64,000 nt of DNA, from positions 62,001 through 126,000 of the forward strand of contig NZ_JAKZAI010000002.1 in NCBI RefSeq assembly GCF_023156235.1. The letters are read 5' to 3'. Position 1 is the first letter of the stretch. Each line of letters opens with the position of its first letter. A program made the position numbers and the translations under genes. The notes beneath the pieces are model-generated. The model did no database searches. It was not told the DNA's origin and was given only the letters and a program-made list of their open reading frames with translations. Below are positions 10,136 to 19,811 of the stretch, in pieces. The stretch comes from Marinobacter goseongensis. GTDB taxonomy: Bacteria; Pseudomonadota; Gammaproteobacteria; Pseudomonadales; Oleiphilaceae.

Positions 10136-12862
10136 TCAATCCAGCAATCCCAGTTCCCGCGCTCTTGCCAGTGCCTCCGTGCGGCGACTGACCCCAAGTT
10201 TGCCGTACAGATTGCGGATGTGAGCCTTTACCGTCGCCGGGGCGACAGTCATCCGCGTGGCAATCTCCTTGTTGGCAAGCCCCTGGTTAATCAATTCGAG
10301 AACTTCTAATTCCCGTTGGCTCAGGGGTTCGGCAAGGGCGTCATTGCCTGATTCGGGCGGCTTTACGTGCGGGGGTTGTTCTGCGACTTCGGCCCGTTCA
10401 GGGGCAACCGGGTCCAGATTCCGGAGCATGTCGAGCACACGGCCGTTCCAACTTGACGGCGCATGCAGCGCCGGGAGGTCCAGCAATCGCTGGCGAATGG
10501 CCGCACTTTCCTCGGCAAAGATCCGCATGAAGCCCGCCTGCGCCCCTTTCTTTACAGCCAGTGTCAGTATCTCATCCGCTTCCTCTGTCCTGTTTGCGCA
10601 GTACAGGGCCTCCGCATGCACGGTAAGGATTTCCACCAGATGACGGAAATGCTGATCCCTCTCTGCGCCTGCGCGCATCGGGGTGAGCAGTGCAATTGCC
10701 TCGTCAGCGCGGTGTGACGCCACGAGAACTCGGGCGGTGCTGATCTGGTTCTGCTCGAAATTAAGGGGGTTGGAAAACGCCTCGCCTTTCACCGAATCAA
10801 CCCATTGCATGGCCTGTTCAGGGTGCCCCGAGGCAAGGTAACAGCGAGACAAGAGGGCCGAACACGCCGGTGGCTCGAACACGATGTGATCGCGGCGTCG
10901 CCGAGCCACCGATACTGCATCCTCGAGGGCCGATATGGCGTCCTCATGGCGCCCCTCGCTGAATGCCAGGTGGCCGCGAACATACTGAATGATGACATGC
11001 TGGCCAGGCTCGGTGCCGTTGGTGACGTGGTCCAGCAGCGGCGCAAGGTGCGATGCCGCCAGCTCGGGTTCGTTGCGCTCCCGGTAGATCTCGGTCAGTG
11101 CGCTGTTCTGCCAGCAGGATATCAGCCTGGGCTGGGACGGATCAGAATAATGCTGGTCGACCCAGCGGCGAACCGATGTGCAGGTTTCCAGCGCCTCATC
11201 GATATCTCCGCGGTTGTACTGGATCCACGCCAGCAATCCGCCACTGGAGAGGACTGTGCTGGGTTTGCGTTCGAGCTCGCCGTATCTTACCGCTGAACGA
11301 AGCGCTTCCTGGGCCGATGCCAGATCCCCCTTGTCGTAATAATCGAGACCCACACCGTAGTAGGTTACCGATTTCAGCGGAATACGGGTGTGGTCGATAT
11401 CCCGAAGCACCTGTTGGGTAAGATCTGACGCGCTTTTTTCGTCACTACGGGTGCGCGCCAGGTAGGAGCGAATCAGTGAGATTTCACTCTGCAGGCCCAG
11501 CGCACCCTCCGCATCCGGGTGGGAGTCCGCCACCCGGCGGTCGAGCATGTCTTCCAGGTCTGACAACAAGGGTTCCAACACGTCCACCCGGTTGGCAAAG
11601 AACAGCGACCAGATTCGCAGCATCTGCAATTGGGGGCTGTCGTCCACGGTAGCCACGGGTAAGGCATCCAGCCATTGCAGCACGGGCAGGTGATACCCGC
11701 CATGAATCAGGTTGTTGCCGTGTTCAGCAAGAACCTGTGCCAGCCAGGTCCAGTCCTGTTGCCGAACGATCTGGGCTATGCCCTCCTGAACGTGATCGTG
11801 GGTCATCAGCCACTGCACGGCCCGCTGCCAATGTAGGCGGGCCGATTCCGGATCGCGCGCCCACGCCCTTTTCAGCAGGGCATCCCGGAACAGGTCATGG
11901 TATCGGAACCAGTGATTTCGGGTGTCCAGAGGGATCAGGAACAGGTTCTGGCGCAGCAACTGCTCAAGCATCGTCTGACTGTTTGATGTGTCGCGTACGC
12001 GATCACACAGCGATGCGCACAAGCGCGGACAGCAGGCGGTGCTGGTCAGAAAATCCCGGATTGCCTGTGGCTGCTGCTCCAGCACCTCGGTAAGCACGTA
12101 ATCGTTAATGCTGCGCTCGTCGACATCCACAGAGATGGCGGAGGCGGTGGGCGAGCCGCTGGCATCCGTCGCGCCTGTCAGCGCGGAGAGCTGCATGGCA
12201 GCCACCCAGCCCTCGGTCTTTTGAAGAATATGACGGATGTCATGTTCGGACACCTCCATCTCCATCGTCTCCCGGAAGAAACGTCGGCACTCGTCCTCGG
12301 AGAAGGCGAGCAGAGCAGGGTGCACGTCTTCAATCCAGCGTCGGACCCGCCAACGCGCGAGCGGCAGGGAGGCTTCGGTTCGCGAGGTGAGAGTCAGGGT
12401 GACCCCGGGCGGGAGGTAATCCACGAAATACGCCAGCTGGCGCTGGATTTCGGGGTTTCGGATGAAATGGAAGTCATCCAGAACCAGTGACCAGTTGGCA
12501 CCGTCGCTGGACAGGGCGTTGATCAGGGCCGTGATCGGGCCCTCAAGTTCTTGAAGCGAGCAGTGACTGAGTTGTTGACGACAGGTGTCCATGCCTGCCA
12601 GTCCGCTGTGTTCGAAGGCACCGGTCATGTATTGCCAAAAACGCCTGGGTTCGTTGTCATGCTCATCGAGGGACAGCCAGGCGGTAGAAGACCCGAGTTG
12701 AGCGCACCACTGGCTGGCCAGGGTGGTTTTGCCAAAACCGGCCGGCGCGACCACAAGGTTGAGACGCTTGGGAGCTCCCGGTTGCAACAGACCGTATAAC
12801 CGCTCGCGCCTTACGGCGCGGGGGTCTGAGGTGGGTCTGAGGAACTTGGTGGTGAGAAGCAT
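10136..12862 (-). CDS. MalT/AlkS-type LuxR-family ATP-dependent transcription activator
   Basis: A 908-residue STAND-class regulator. The N-terminal NTPase has Walker A APAGFGKTT (39-47) and the LVLDDFHFI Walker B region; the middle is a tetratricopeptide-like helical array; the C-terminal 65 residues are a LuxR helix-turn-helix (LSQRELEVLELINQGLANKE ... GVSRRTEALARARELGLL). In the family an effector bound by the helical array plus ATP triggers oligomerisation and DNA binding. The effector is unknown here: no maltose, alkane or other catabolic operon is adjacent. The start is supported by AGGGAA just upstream. CRP-like palindromes lie on both sides of the gene. Confidence 0.88.
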   Translation of the reverse strand: MLLTTKFLRPTSDPRAVRRERLYGLLQPGAPKRLNLVVAPAGFGKTTLASQWCAQLGSSTAWLSLDEHDNEPRRFWQYMTGAFEHSGLAGMDTCRQQLSHCSLQELEGPITALINALSSDGANWSLVLDDFHFIRNPEIQRQLAYFVDYLPPGVTLTLTSRTEASLPLARWRVRRWIEDVHPALLAFSEDECRRFFRETMEMEVSEHDIRHILQKTEGWVAAMQLSALTGATDASGSPTASAISVDVDERSINDYVLTEVLEQQPQAIRDFLTSTACCPRLCASLCDRVRDTSNSQTMLEQLLRQNLFLIPLDTRNHWFRYHDLFRDALLKRAWARDPESARLHWQRAVQWLMTHDHVQEGIAQIVRQQDWTWLAQVLAEHGNNLIHGGYHLPVLQWLDALPVATVDDSPQLQMLRIWSLFFANRVDVLEPLLSDLEDMLDRRVADSHPDAEGALGLQSEISLIRSYLARTRSDEKSASDLTQQVLRDIDHTRIPLKSVTYYGVGLDYYDKGDLASAQEALRSAVRYGELERKPSTVLSSGGLLAWIQYNRGDIDEALETCTSVRRWVDQHYSDPSQPRLISCWQNSALTEIYRERNEPELAASHLAPLLDHVTNGTEPGQHVIIQYVRGHLAFSEGRHEDAISALEDAVSVARRRRDHIVFEPPACSALLSRCYLASGHPEQAMQWVDSVKGEAFSNPLNFEQNQISTARVLVASHRADEAIALLTPMRAGAERDQHFRHLVEILTVHAEALYCANRTEEADEILTLAVKKGAQAGFMRIFAEESAAIRQRLLDLPALHAPSSWNGRVLDMLRNLDPVAPERAEVAEQPPHVKPPESGNDALAEPLSQRELEVLELINQGLANKEIATRMTVAPATVKAHIRNLYGKLGVSRRTEALARARELGLLD

Positions 12863-12899
12863 CTTTTCCCTGAATGCGCTTGAAGTGTCGATACCGGAT

Positions 12900-12915
12900 T
12901 GTGTGCTTTGTCACA
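12900..12915. promoter_or_regulatory. CRP/Vfr-like site upstream of the MalT-type gene
   Basis: TGTGTGCTTTGTCACA matches TGTGA-N6-TCACA at nine of ten positions. Its centre is about 45 bases before the start codon of the MalT-type gene. With the ribosome site in between, a transcript start would fall close to the site, so it fits repression or a site within the promoter better than classical activation at -41.5 (inference). Confidence 0.5.
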
Positions 12916-13020
12916 CTGAAGTCAAGGGAGAGAGCTGCAAAAACGTCATTAGCGATGCGGCGTTATTCGATTTTTGGTCTAAACTGACTGAGATAGGTTT
13001 TGTATACTCAAAAAGAATGA

Positions 13021-14822
<1,802 letters not shown>

Positions 14823-14836
14823 GAAAAGGGTTGTCC

Positions 14837-14856
14837 GTGATAAATGTGTGATAAAT
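14837..14856. repeat. Phased direct repeat before cysH
   Basis: GTGATAAAT occurs at 14837-14845 and 14848-14856, an 11-base period (one helical turn), 15 bases upstream of the cysH start codon. It could be a regulator site overlapping the ribosome-binding region. I cannot assign the protein. Confidence 0.5.
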
Positions 14857-15019
14857 CTACCATTAACCGCTGCTGGCCTGAAGGAATCTGGTTGTATAAC
14901 CTTATAGCGGGCAAGATGCACGATGCATTCGGCGGCGTATTTTCTTATCATACGTGCCGATTACCCGCCGCGCTGCTCATCGGCGCTGTAACTACTGACT
15001 TGATTAGCAGGAGAACACT

Positions 15020-15637
15020 GTGGAACTCGCGTGTCTTGACCTCGAAGGCGTACTGATCCCGGAAATCTGGATCGCGTTTGCAGAAAAAACCGGCATTGAG
15101 GAACTGAGGGCAACCACCCGCGACATTCCCGACTACGACGTGCTGATGAGACAGCGTCTTCGCCTGTTGGACGAGCATGGTTATGGCCTGCCACAGATTC
15201 AGGAAGTGATCGGAGAGCTGGACCCGCTGCCCGGTGCCAGGGAATTCCTCGACTGGCTGCGAGAGCGGTTTCAGGTGGTCATTCTGTCAGACACCTTCTA
15301 CGAGTTTGCCATGCCGCTGATGAAGAAGCTGGGCTATCCGGCGCTGCTGTGCCATAAGCTGGAAGTGGCGGAGAATGGGCAGATCACCAATTACCTCTTG
15401 CGTCAGCGGGACCCGAAGCGCCAGTCGGTGCGGGCGTTCCAGCTGCTCAATTACCGGGTCATTGCGGCCGGTGATTCCTACAACGACACCACCATGCTGG
15501 GTCAGGCTGAAGCGGGCATTCTGTTCCACGCACCGCAGAACGTGATCGATGAATTCCCGCAGTTTCCGGCGGTGCATACGTTTGAGGAACTCAGGCAGGA
15601 GTTTCTGAAAGCAAGTGCGGTGCACAGCGAGACCTGA
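15020..15637 (+). CDS. thrH: ThrH, phosphoserine phosphatase / phosphoserine:homoserine phosphotransferase
   Basis: A 205-residue HAD-superfamily enzyme, the same length as P. aeruginosa ThrH. It starts MELACLDLEGVLIPEIW, where DLEG replaces the usual DxDxT and is the ThrH variant; VILSDTFYEF and AAGDSYNDTTML are HAD motifs II and III. ThrH removes phosphate from phosphoserine and can transfer it to homoserine, so it can support serine and threonine synthesis. The start codon is GTG with CAGGAGA before it. It converges on pabB with a six-base gap. Confidence 0.93.
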   Translation: MELACLDLEGVLIPEIWIAFAEKTGIEELRATTRDIPDYDVLMRQRLRLLDEHGYGLPQIQEVIGELDPLPGAREFLDWLRERFQVVILSDTFYEFAMPLMKKLGYPALLCHKLEVAENGQITNYLLRQRDPKRQSVRAFQLLNYRVIAAGDSYNDTTMLGQAEAGILFHAPQNVIDEFPQFPAVHTFEELRQEFLKASAVHSET

Positions 15638-15645
15638 TCGGTCTC
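15629..15645. promoter_or_regulatory. Shared hairpin over the thrH and pabB stop codons
   Basis: GAGACC (15629-15634) pairs perfectly with GGTCTC (15640-15645), loop TGATC. The thrH stop lies in the loop and the pabB stop in the right arm. There is no T tract, so termination there is uncertain. Confidence 0.4.
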
Positions 15646-17035
15646 AGGTGTTGAAGTGCTCCAGAAAAGCCATGAGGGGACGCACTTTGGTCAGCGTCTC
15701 CTCATACTCAGCCTGCGGATCGGAATCCGCGACCACCCCTCCGCCTCCCCAGCATCGGATGGTACCCGCGTCGTCACACAGCAGCGTACGAATGGCGATG
15801 TTGCTGTCCAGTATGCCGTTCAATCCCCGGTAAAATACCGATCCGCAGTACGGCCCGCGCCAGTGCGGCTCCAGCTCACGGATGATCTCCATCGCGCGGA
15901 TCTTCGGGGCACCGGTGATCGACCCTCCGGGAAACGCATCGATCAATGCTTGCATCGGCGACACGTCTTCCCGAAGCGTGGCACGGATGTGACTCACCAG
16001 GTGATGAACGTTGCGGTAAGACTCCAGTGAAAACAGGGCGTCCACGGACACGCTGCCTGCCTCGGCGCTGACGCCCAGATCATTCCGCAACAGATCCACA
16101 ATCATCAGATTCTCGGCGCGGTCTTTCTCCGATGCCTGCAGTTCGTTCGAGTAGGCCACGTCCTGTGCGGACGTATCGCCGCGTGGTCGGGTGCCCTTGA
16201 TGGGGCTGGTCAGGATCGTTTTGCCGCGAATTTCCAGAAACCGCTCCGGAGACACCGACAGAATGCTCTGCCCGCCGGCCCGGATAAACGCGCTGTAGGG
16301 TGTCGGGTTTTCAGCGGCCAGCGCCTGGAACGCGTGCCAGGGGTTGCCGCGGAACTCTCCGCTGAATTCCTGGGACAGGTTCACCTGATAGCAGTCACCT
16401 GCGCTGATGTAGTCACGAATGGCGCTGACGCTATCGCGGTAGTCCCGTGCGGATTGCCGCGGGGCAAAAGGCCGGATCATTGTCCAGTCGGCGGGCCCTG
16501 GGGCAAGATCGGACTGCAACCAGCGAGCCAGCGTTTCAAGGGTACGTTGCTCACATGCCGGGTGAATCCACAGATAATACGTCCCACTTGTGCGGTTGTG
16601 GCTGGCAGTCCAGAGATAGAAGCCCGCATGCAAGAGGGGAGTATCGACATTCGGGCACAGGGGCGCCAGGCGTTTTTCTCTGACATAACCGAGTTCGTAG
16701 CTCAGGAAACCGATCCAGCCACCGCTCAGAAAGTCCGCCGCTATTGACGAGTCGAGTGCGTATTTTTCGACCACCTGTTCCATCTCGTCGGCGAGTCCGG
16801 ACAATCTGGCCCGGTCCGACGATTTGCTGTTGACCGTTATGGATTCGCAGGCAAGGGCGGAGAAGCCACAAAGCAGACCCCGTGCATTTCCCTCACCGGT
16901 ACTGCCTATGTAGGCGAAATCCGGTGCCCCAGACGCTTGCGCCTGAAGTCTCTGGTACTCCTCTCGGGTAAGTAGTCTGGAAACAGATAGGCTCAAAATT
17001 TCCCCGTGAAATATAGAAGATGATACACAGGCCAC
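15644..17035 (-). CDS. pabB: Aminodeoxychorismate synthase component I (PabB)
   Basis: A 463-residue chorismate-binding enzyme. It has the PabB-specific PIKGTRPRG motif, whose lysine is the catalytic nucleophile (TrpE has PIAGT), plus DLLRNDLG, FPGGSITGAPKIRAMEII and IAIRTLL. With PabA glutamine amidotransferase it makes 4-amino-4-deoxychorismate for folate. This links to folC further along the window. The longest frame begins at a GTG near 17035 with no good ribosome site. A TTG about 13 codons later (near 16996) has GGGGA before it and gives an N-terminus MSLSVSRLL, so the start is unsure. Confidence 0.92.
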   Translation of the reverse strand: MACVSSSIFHGEILSLSVSRLLTREEYQRLQAQASGAPDFAYIGSTGEGNARGLLCGFSALACESITVNSKSSDRARLSGLADEMEQVVEKYALDSSIAADFLSGGWIGFLSYELGYVREKRLAPLCPNVDTPLLHAGFYLWTASHNRTSGTYYLWIHPACEQRTLETLARWLQSDLAPGPADWTMIRPFAPRQSARDYRDSVSAIRDYISAGDCYQVNLSQEFSGEFRGNPWHAFQALAAENPTPYSAFIRAGGQSILSVSPERFLEIRGKTILTSPIKGTRPRGDTSAQDVAYSNELQASEKDRAENLMIVDLLRNDLGVSAEAGSVSVDALFSLESYRNVHHLVSHIRATLREDVSPMQALIDAFPGGSITGAPKIRAMEIIRELEPHWRGPYCGSVFYRGLNGILDSNIAIRTLLCDDAGTIRCWGGGGVVADSDPQAEYEETLTKVRPLMAFLEHFNT

Positions 17036-17185
17036 AAAACGGGCATTGTGAGGCGTAAAGCCGCACTGATCTAATAATAAAGCAGTATGTTCTGCTCAGA
17101 TCGGTGGGTTGATACGCCAAGGTATTTTACCCGAGTTATAGGTTTCAAATGTGGAAATCAGATCAAAATAAAAAGGACACCTGTC

Positions 17186-17794
17186 ATGCAAAAGATGAAT
17201 CGTTTCATTTTCGGTGTTGCACTCGCCGCTGTGAATTTTCTGCCCCTATCAGTTGCCGCTGAGGAGGAACAGATCGAAGTGCAAATACCTAAAAACAGTG
17301 TTCTGTCAGATGGCAAGCTTTCCAGTGAGGAATTGGCACGATACGCAATTGTCGGGCAGGAACAGCTGGTCAGGTTGACGGAAAAGGCGACGCAAGAGTA
17401 CACAGTAGGATTGCAGGAAAACGATAGCACTATGCCAGCCGCCTGGATGCTGCTGAACGATGGCGAGACCATCAAGCGGATCAACATTGACGGCCAGACC
17501 GGCCAGACGCCCGCAAGTGTGCGAATTCTGATGTATCGGGCCGCGCTGAAGTCTATCGCCCGACGAGGTAAGATCAACGCTGCCGTCATTCTGTACACCG
17601 GCAAGGTTAAAGAGGGCGAGAAAGCTGAGGCTTTGGTTATCGAACATGAGCACCGGCTCGGTATTGCCGGGAACAAGATCATCCCCTACACCATCGAAGA
17701 TGGAAAAGTTTTTTATTCTCAATCTGTTACAAAAGAAAAGCCCTTTGAGATGTTCTATGACGATCGAGGGCAGGCGCCCACGAATCAAATCTGA
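17186..17794 (+). CDS. Exported protein of unknown function
   Basis: A 202-residue protein I do not recognise. It has a clear signal peptide (residues 4-25, ending LSVAA before EEE), then a charged mature domain of mixed character with no cysteine, no repeated motif and no membrane segment. I chose ATG 17186 because AAAGGA lies just before it and the signal peptide begins there; the in-frame extension upstream to 17087 is unlikely. A+T content is higher than in the neighbouring pabB. It lies 170 bases upstream of the DUF6160 gene on the same strand with no terminator in between, so the two may share a transcript. A periplasmic place is inferred. Confidence 0.75.
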   Translation: MQKMNRFIFGVALAAVNFLPLSVAAEEEQIEVQIPKNSVLSDGKLSSEELARYAIVGQEQLVRLTEKATQEYTVGLQENDSTMPAAWMLLNDGETIKRINIDGQTGQTPASVRILMYRAALKSIARRGKINAAVILYTGKVKEGEKAEALVIEHEHRLGIAGNKIIPYTIEDGKVFYSQSVTKEKPFEMFYDDRGQAPTNQI

Positions 17795-17893
17795 AGATGA
17801 GATGTGAATCCCGTTTGTTTCAGGTTGTAAGCAATGCGTTAAGAAGTGTGAATGCAGTCACGGACTAGGACTGTAAAACAATCTTAAATGGCC

Positions 17894-17950
17894 TCGTGGG
17901 GTAAGGGACTCCACGAAAAATACAAACTCAGATAATAACAACATGAGTTT
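17894..17950 (+). promoter_or_regulatory. Two 5' hairpins before the DUF6160 gene
   Basis: Hairpin one pairs TCGTGGGGT (17894-17902) with ACTCCACGA (17908-17916), nine pairs including one G-T, loop of five. Hairpin two pairs AAACTCA (17924-17930) with TGAGTTT (17944-17950), loop of 13, ending two bases before the AAGGAG ribosome site. They may stabilise the message or gate ribosome access. Confidence 0.5.
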
Positions 17951-17964
17951 ATAAGGAGATAAAT

Positions 17965-18843
17965 ATGAAAGGCCTGAAGAAAATCGCACTCGCAACGGCT
18001 GTAGCCGCTGCTCCTTTTGCAGCTCACGCTGACCTGAAAGCCATGGATGACAGCGCAATGGGCAACATTACCGGTCAGGCCGGTGTGACCATTGAGCTCG
18101 AAACCAAAGTCAGCATCGGACAGTTCAAGTACACTGACGAAGGCTCGTTCGCGGTCAACGACATCATCCTTGGTGGTGCCGGTGTAACTACTGACGGTGC
18201 AGCTGCGGGTTACAATGACCTGCTGGACCAGCTGAAAATTGACATCGATGTTGCAGACGACGGCGACGCTGTAATTCACGTAGCGACTCTCGATGGTAAT
18301 CCGATCGACTGGGGTTTGAAGGTTGGGTCCATGGAGCTTCTGGCTGGTACTACCGGTTCAGACAGCACCACGCTGATCTCTAACATGAGCGGCTACGGTA
18401 ACCTTGCTCAACTGGATATCCGTGTGGATACCGCTACTGACCACCTTAACATCGTAGCTGCATTTGACGTGCAGGATATGGATTTCGACGTTGAATTCCT
18501 GGGTATCGGCGTGCGTGACATGACCATCTCCGGTGCAGGCGGTAACTTCGACTACGATGGTGATGGCTCGGTAATGACAGCTGATGCTGACGGCGAATTC
18601 GGTTTGGATCCGACTTCCAAGGAAGCACAGGTTCTAGCTGGTTTCGCTAACGTGAACTTGGACGTCTACAAGGGTGCTGGTCTGGGCGCATCAACTGCCA
18701 CCGACGTGCTGCGTATCGACGTGAACAACGTCTACATGGACATGTCCATCGGTGCTGTTGAAATCGGTGGAACTTCCATCGGTTCGTTCGCCATCGACAA
18801 CCTGGCGATCACCGACACCAAGCTGGCTGTTTACGGTCACTAA
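17965..18843 (+). CDS. DUF6160 (FilA-like) exported protein
   Basis: A 292-residue exported protein. After a signal peptide (ending AAPFAAHA) comes the family hallmark: LKAMDDSAMGNITGQAGVTI, then a low-complexity, beta-rich, glycine- and aspartate-rich chain to the end. Cysteine is absent. Related proteins include FilA of Acinetobacter, linked to a pilus-like locus, but the biochemical role of the family is not established. AAGGAG is well placed before ATG 17965 and codon use is strongly biased, so I expect high expression. A strong terminator follows at once, so it is the last gene of its transcript. Confidence 0.8.
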   Translation: MKGLKKIALATAVAAAPFAAHADLKAMDDSAMGNITGQAGVTIELETKVSIGQFKYTDEGSFAVNDIILGGAGVTTDGAAAGYNDLLDQLKIDIDVADDGDAVIHVATLDGNPIDWGLKVGSMELLAGTTGSDSTTLISNMSGYGNLAQLDIRVDTATDHLNIVAAFDVQDMDFDVEFLGIGVRDMTISGAGGNFDYDGDGSVMTADADGEFGLDPTSKEAQVLAGFANVNLDVYKGAGLGASTATDVLRIDVNNVYMDMSIGAVEIGGTSIGSFAIDNLAITDTKLAVYGH

Positions 18844-18867
18844 GCTGACCTGACACCTATGGTGTTG

Positions 18868-18896
18868 AACGCCCCGCTTAGGCGGGGCGTTTTTGT
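18868..18896 (+). terminator. Strong rho-independent terminator after the DUF6160 gene
   Basis: AACGCCCCGC (18868-18877) pairs perfectly with GCGGGGCGTT (18882-18891), loop TTAG, followed by TTTTGTTT. It begins 25 bases after the stop codon. Confidence 0.93.
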
Positions 18897-18921
18897 TTCT
18901 GGATGAGTACCGTCCAGGCAT

Positions 18922-18952
18922 AAAAAACGGCACTTTCCAGTGCCGTTTTTTT
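18922..18952. terminator. Bidirectional terminator between convergent genes
   Basis: ACGGCACT (18927-18934) pairs with AGTGCCGT (18939-18946), flanked by six A on the left and seven T on the right, so it can end transcripts from both sides. It lies 27 bases beyond the stop of the minus-strand gene. Confidence 0.92.
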
Positions 18953-18978
18953 GCGTCCCGTTAAAGTAAAGTGCCCAG

Positions 18979-19608
18979 TTAACGATCCGGGACCGCAATG
19001 GACAGATCAAATCCGCCGCCGGGCCGCGGCGTCAGGGTCACGGGCCCTTCGTTAATGGCCTGCGGGACTTCGATCCGGTCAATCCCAGGAGGGTTACCTA
19101 TGGAAAAGTTCAGATTCTGGCCATCAAACCCGACACCGAGTTGATCGTTCAGGAATGTTTGGGTGAACGGCTCGTCGGGGATCTGCGCCTGCTGGCCAAA
19201 AATGATCGGCTGAATCGGGGGTGTGAAGTCTGCCGGTGGGCGCGCCCGGGCCAATTCTTCCTGGGGTAGCAGCAGTGCACGGCGCAGGAATTCTTCCTCT
19301 GCGCTTTCCAGCGCATCCGACGTGCCCTCGTCCTGGTAACGTTGCATTGCCTCCCGGTAGGCTTCCTCCTCGGCTTCCGTCAGGACCGGCTCGCCGGGTG
19401 AGATGGTCAACGACCGAATGATGCGCTGGCGATCAGCCTCGCTTTTACGCTGATCCTTGGGCACCACGATCACGGCAGAATCCTTGACGTAGGTCTCGAC
19501 CATTTCGTCAGAGGTCATGGTCTGAACACCGGCCAGCAGACTGCTGCTGAACAGCGCGGCACCGGCTGTGCTGATGATGGCGATTGAGAGGGAAGTTCGG
19601 CGTGTCAT
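18979..19608 (-). CDS. Exported protein of unknown function
   Basis: A 209-residue protein I cannot assign. It has a signal peptide (residues 6-27, SIAIISTAGAALFSSSLLAG), an acidic helical middle rich in Glu and Arg (EAEEEAYREAMQRYQDEG), a proline-rich stretch (PPADFTPPIQPI) and a glycine-rich beta-like end (TPRPGGGFDLSIAVPDR). The start is ATG 19608, preceded by AAGAGG; a nine-residue upstream extension is possible. No cysteine in the mature part. It faces the DUF6160 gene tail to tail, and both are exported, so a shared envelope role is possible (inference). Confidence 0.75.
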   Translation of the reverse strand: MTRRTSLSIAIISTAGAALFSSSLLAGVQTMTSDEMVETYVKDSAVIVVPKDQRKSEADRQRIIRSLTISPGEPVLTEAEEEAYREAMQRYQDEGTSDALESAEEEFLRRALLLPQEELARARPPADFTPPIQPIIFGQQAQIPDEPFTQTFLNDQLGVGFDGQNLNFSIGNPPGIDRIEVPQAINEGPVTLTPRPGGGFDLSIAVPDR

Positions 19609-19732
19609 GGTGTAGCCTCTTGGCTTGTGATCCACGAAAATGAGGCGCTTCTGAGGATACTTCGATCAGTCTGCTCCCTTAATAATCAGTATTCGGATTG
19701 CCCGACACAAATTCAAGGGCTTTGTGGCGGTA

Positions 19733-19744
19733 ATGTGATCACAT
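19733..19744. promoter_or_regulatory. Perfect 12-base palindrome in a divergent promoter region
   Basis: ATGTGATCACAT is a perfect palindrome about 70 bases before the DUF58 start and 125 bases before the divergent exported-protein gene. It resembles CRP half-sites without the six-base spacer. The protein that binds it, if any, is unknown. Confidence 0.35.
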
Positions 19745-19811
19745 CCTGTGTATTGTCAGTATTGTTATGAAAACCCTGTCAGCGAGGGGTAACACGATTC
19801 AAGGATGCTCT

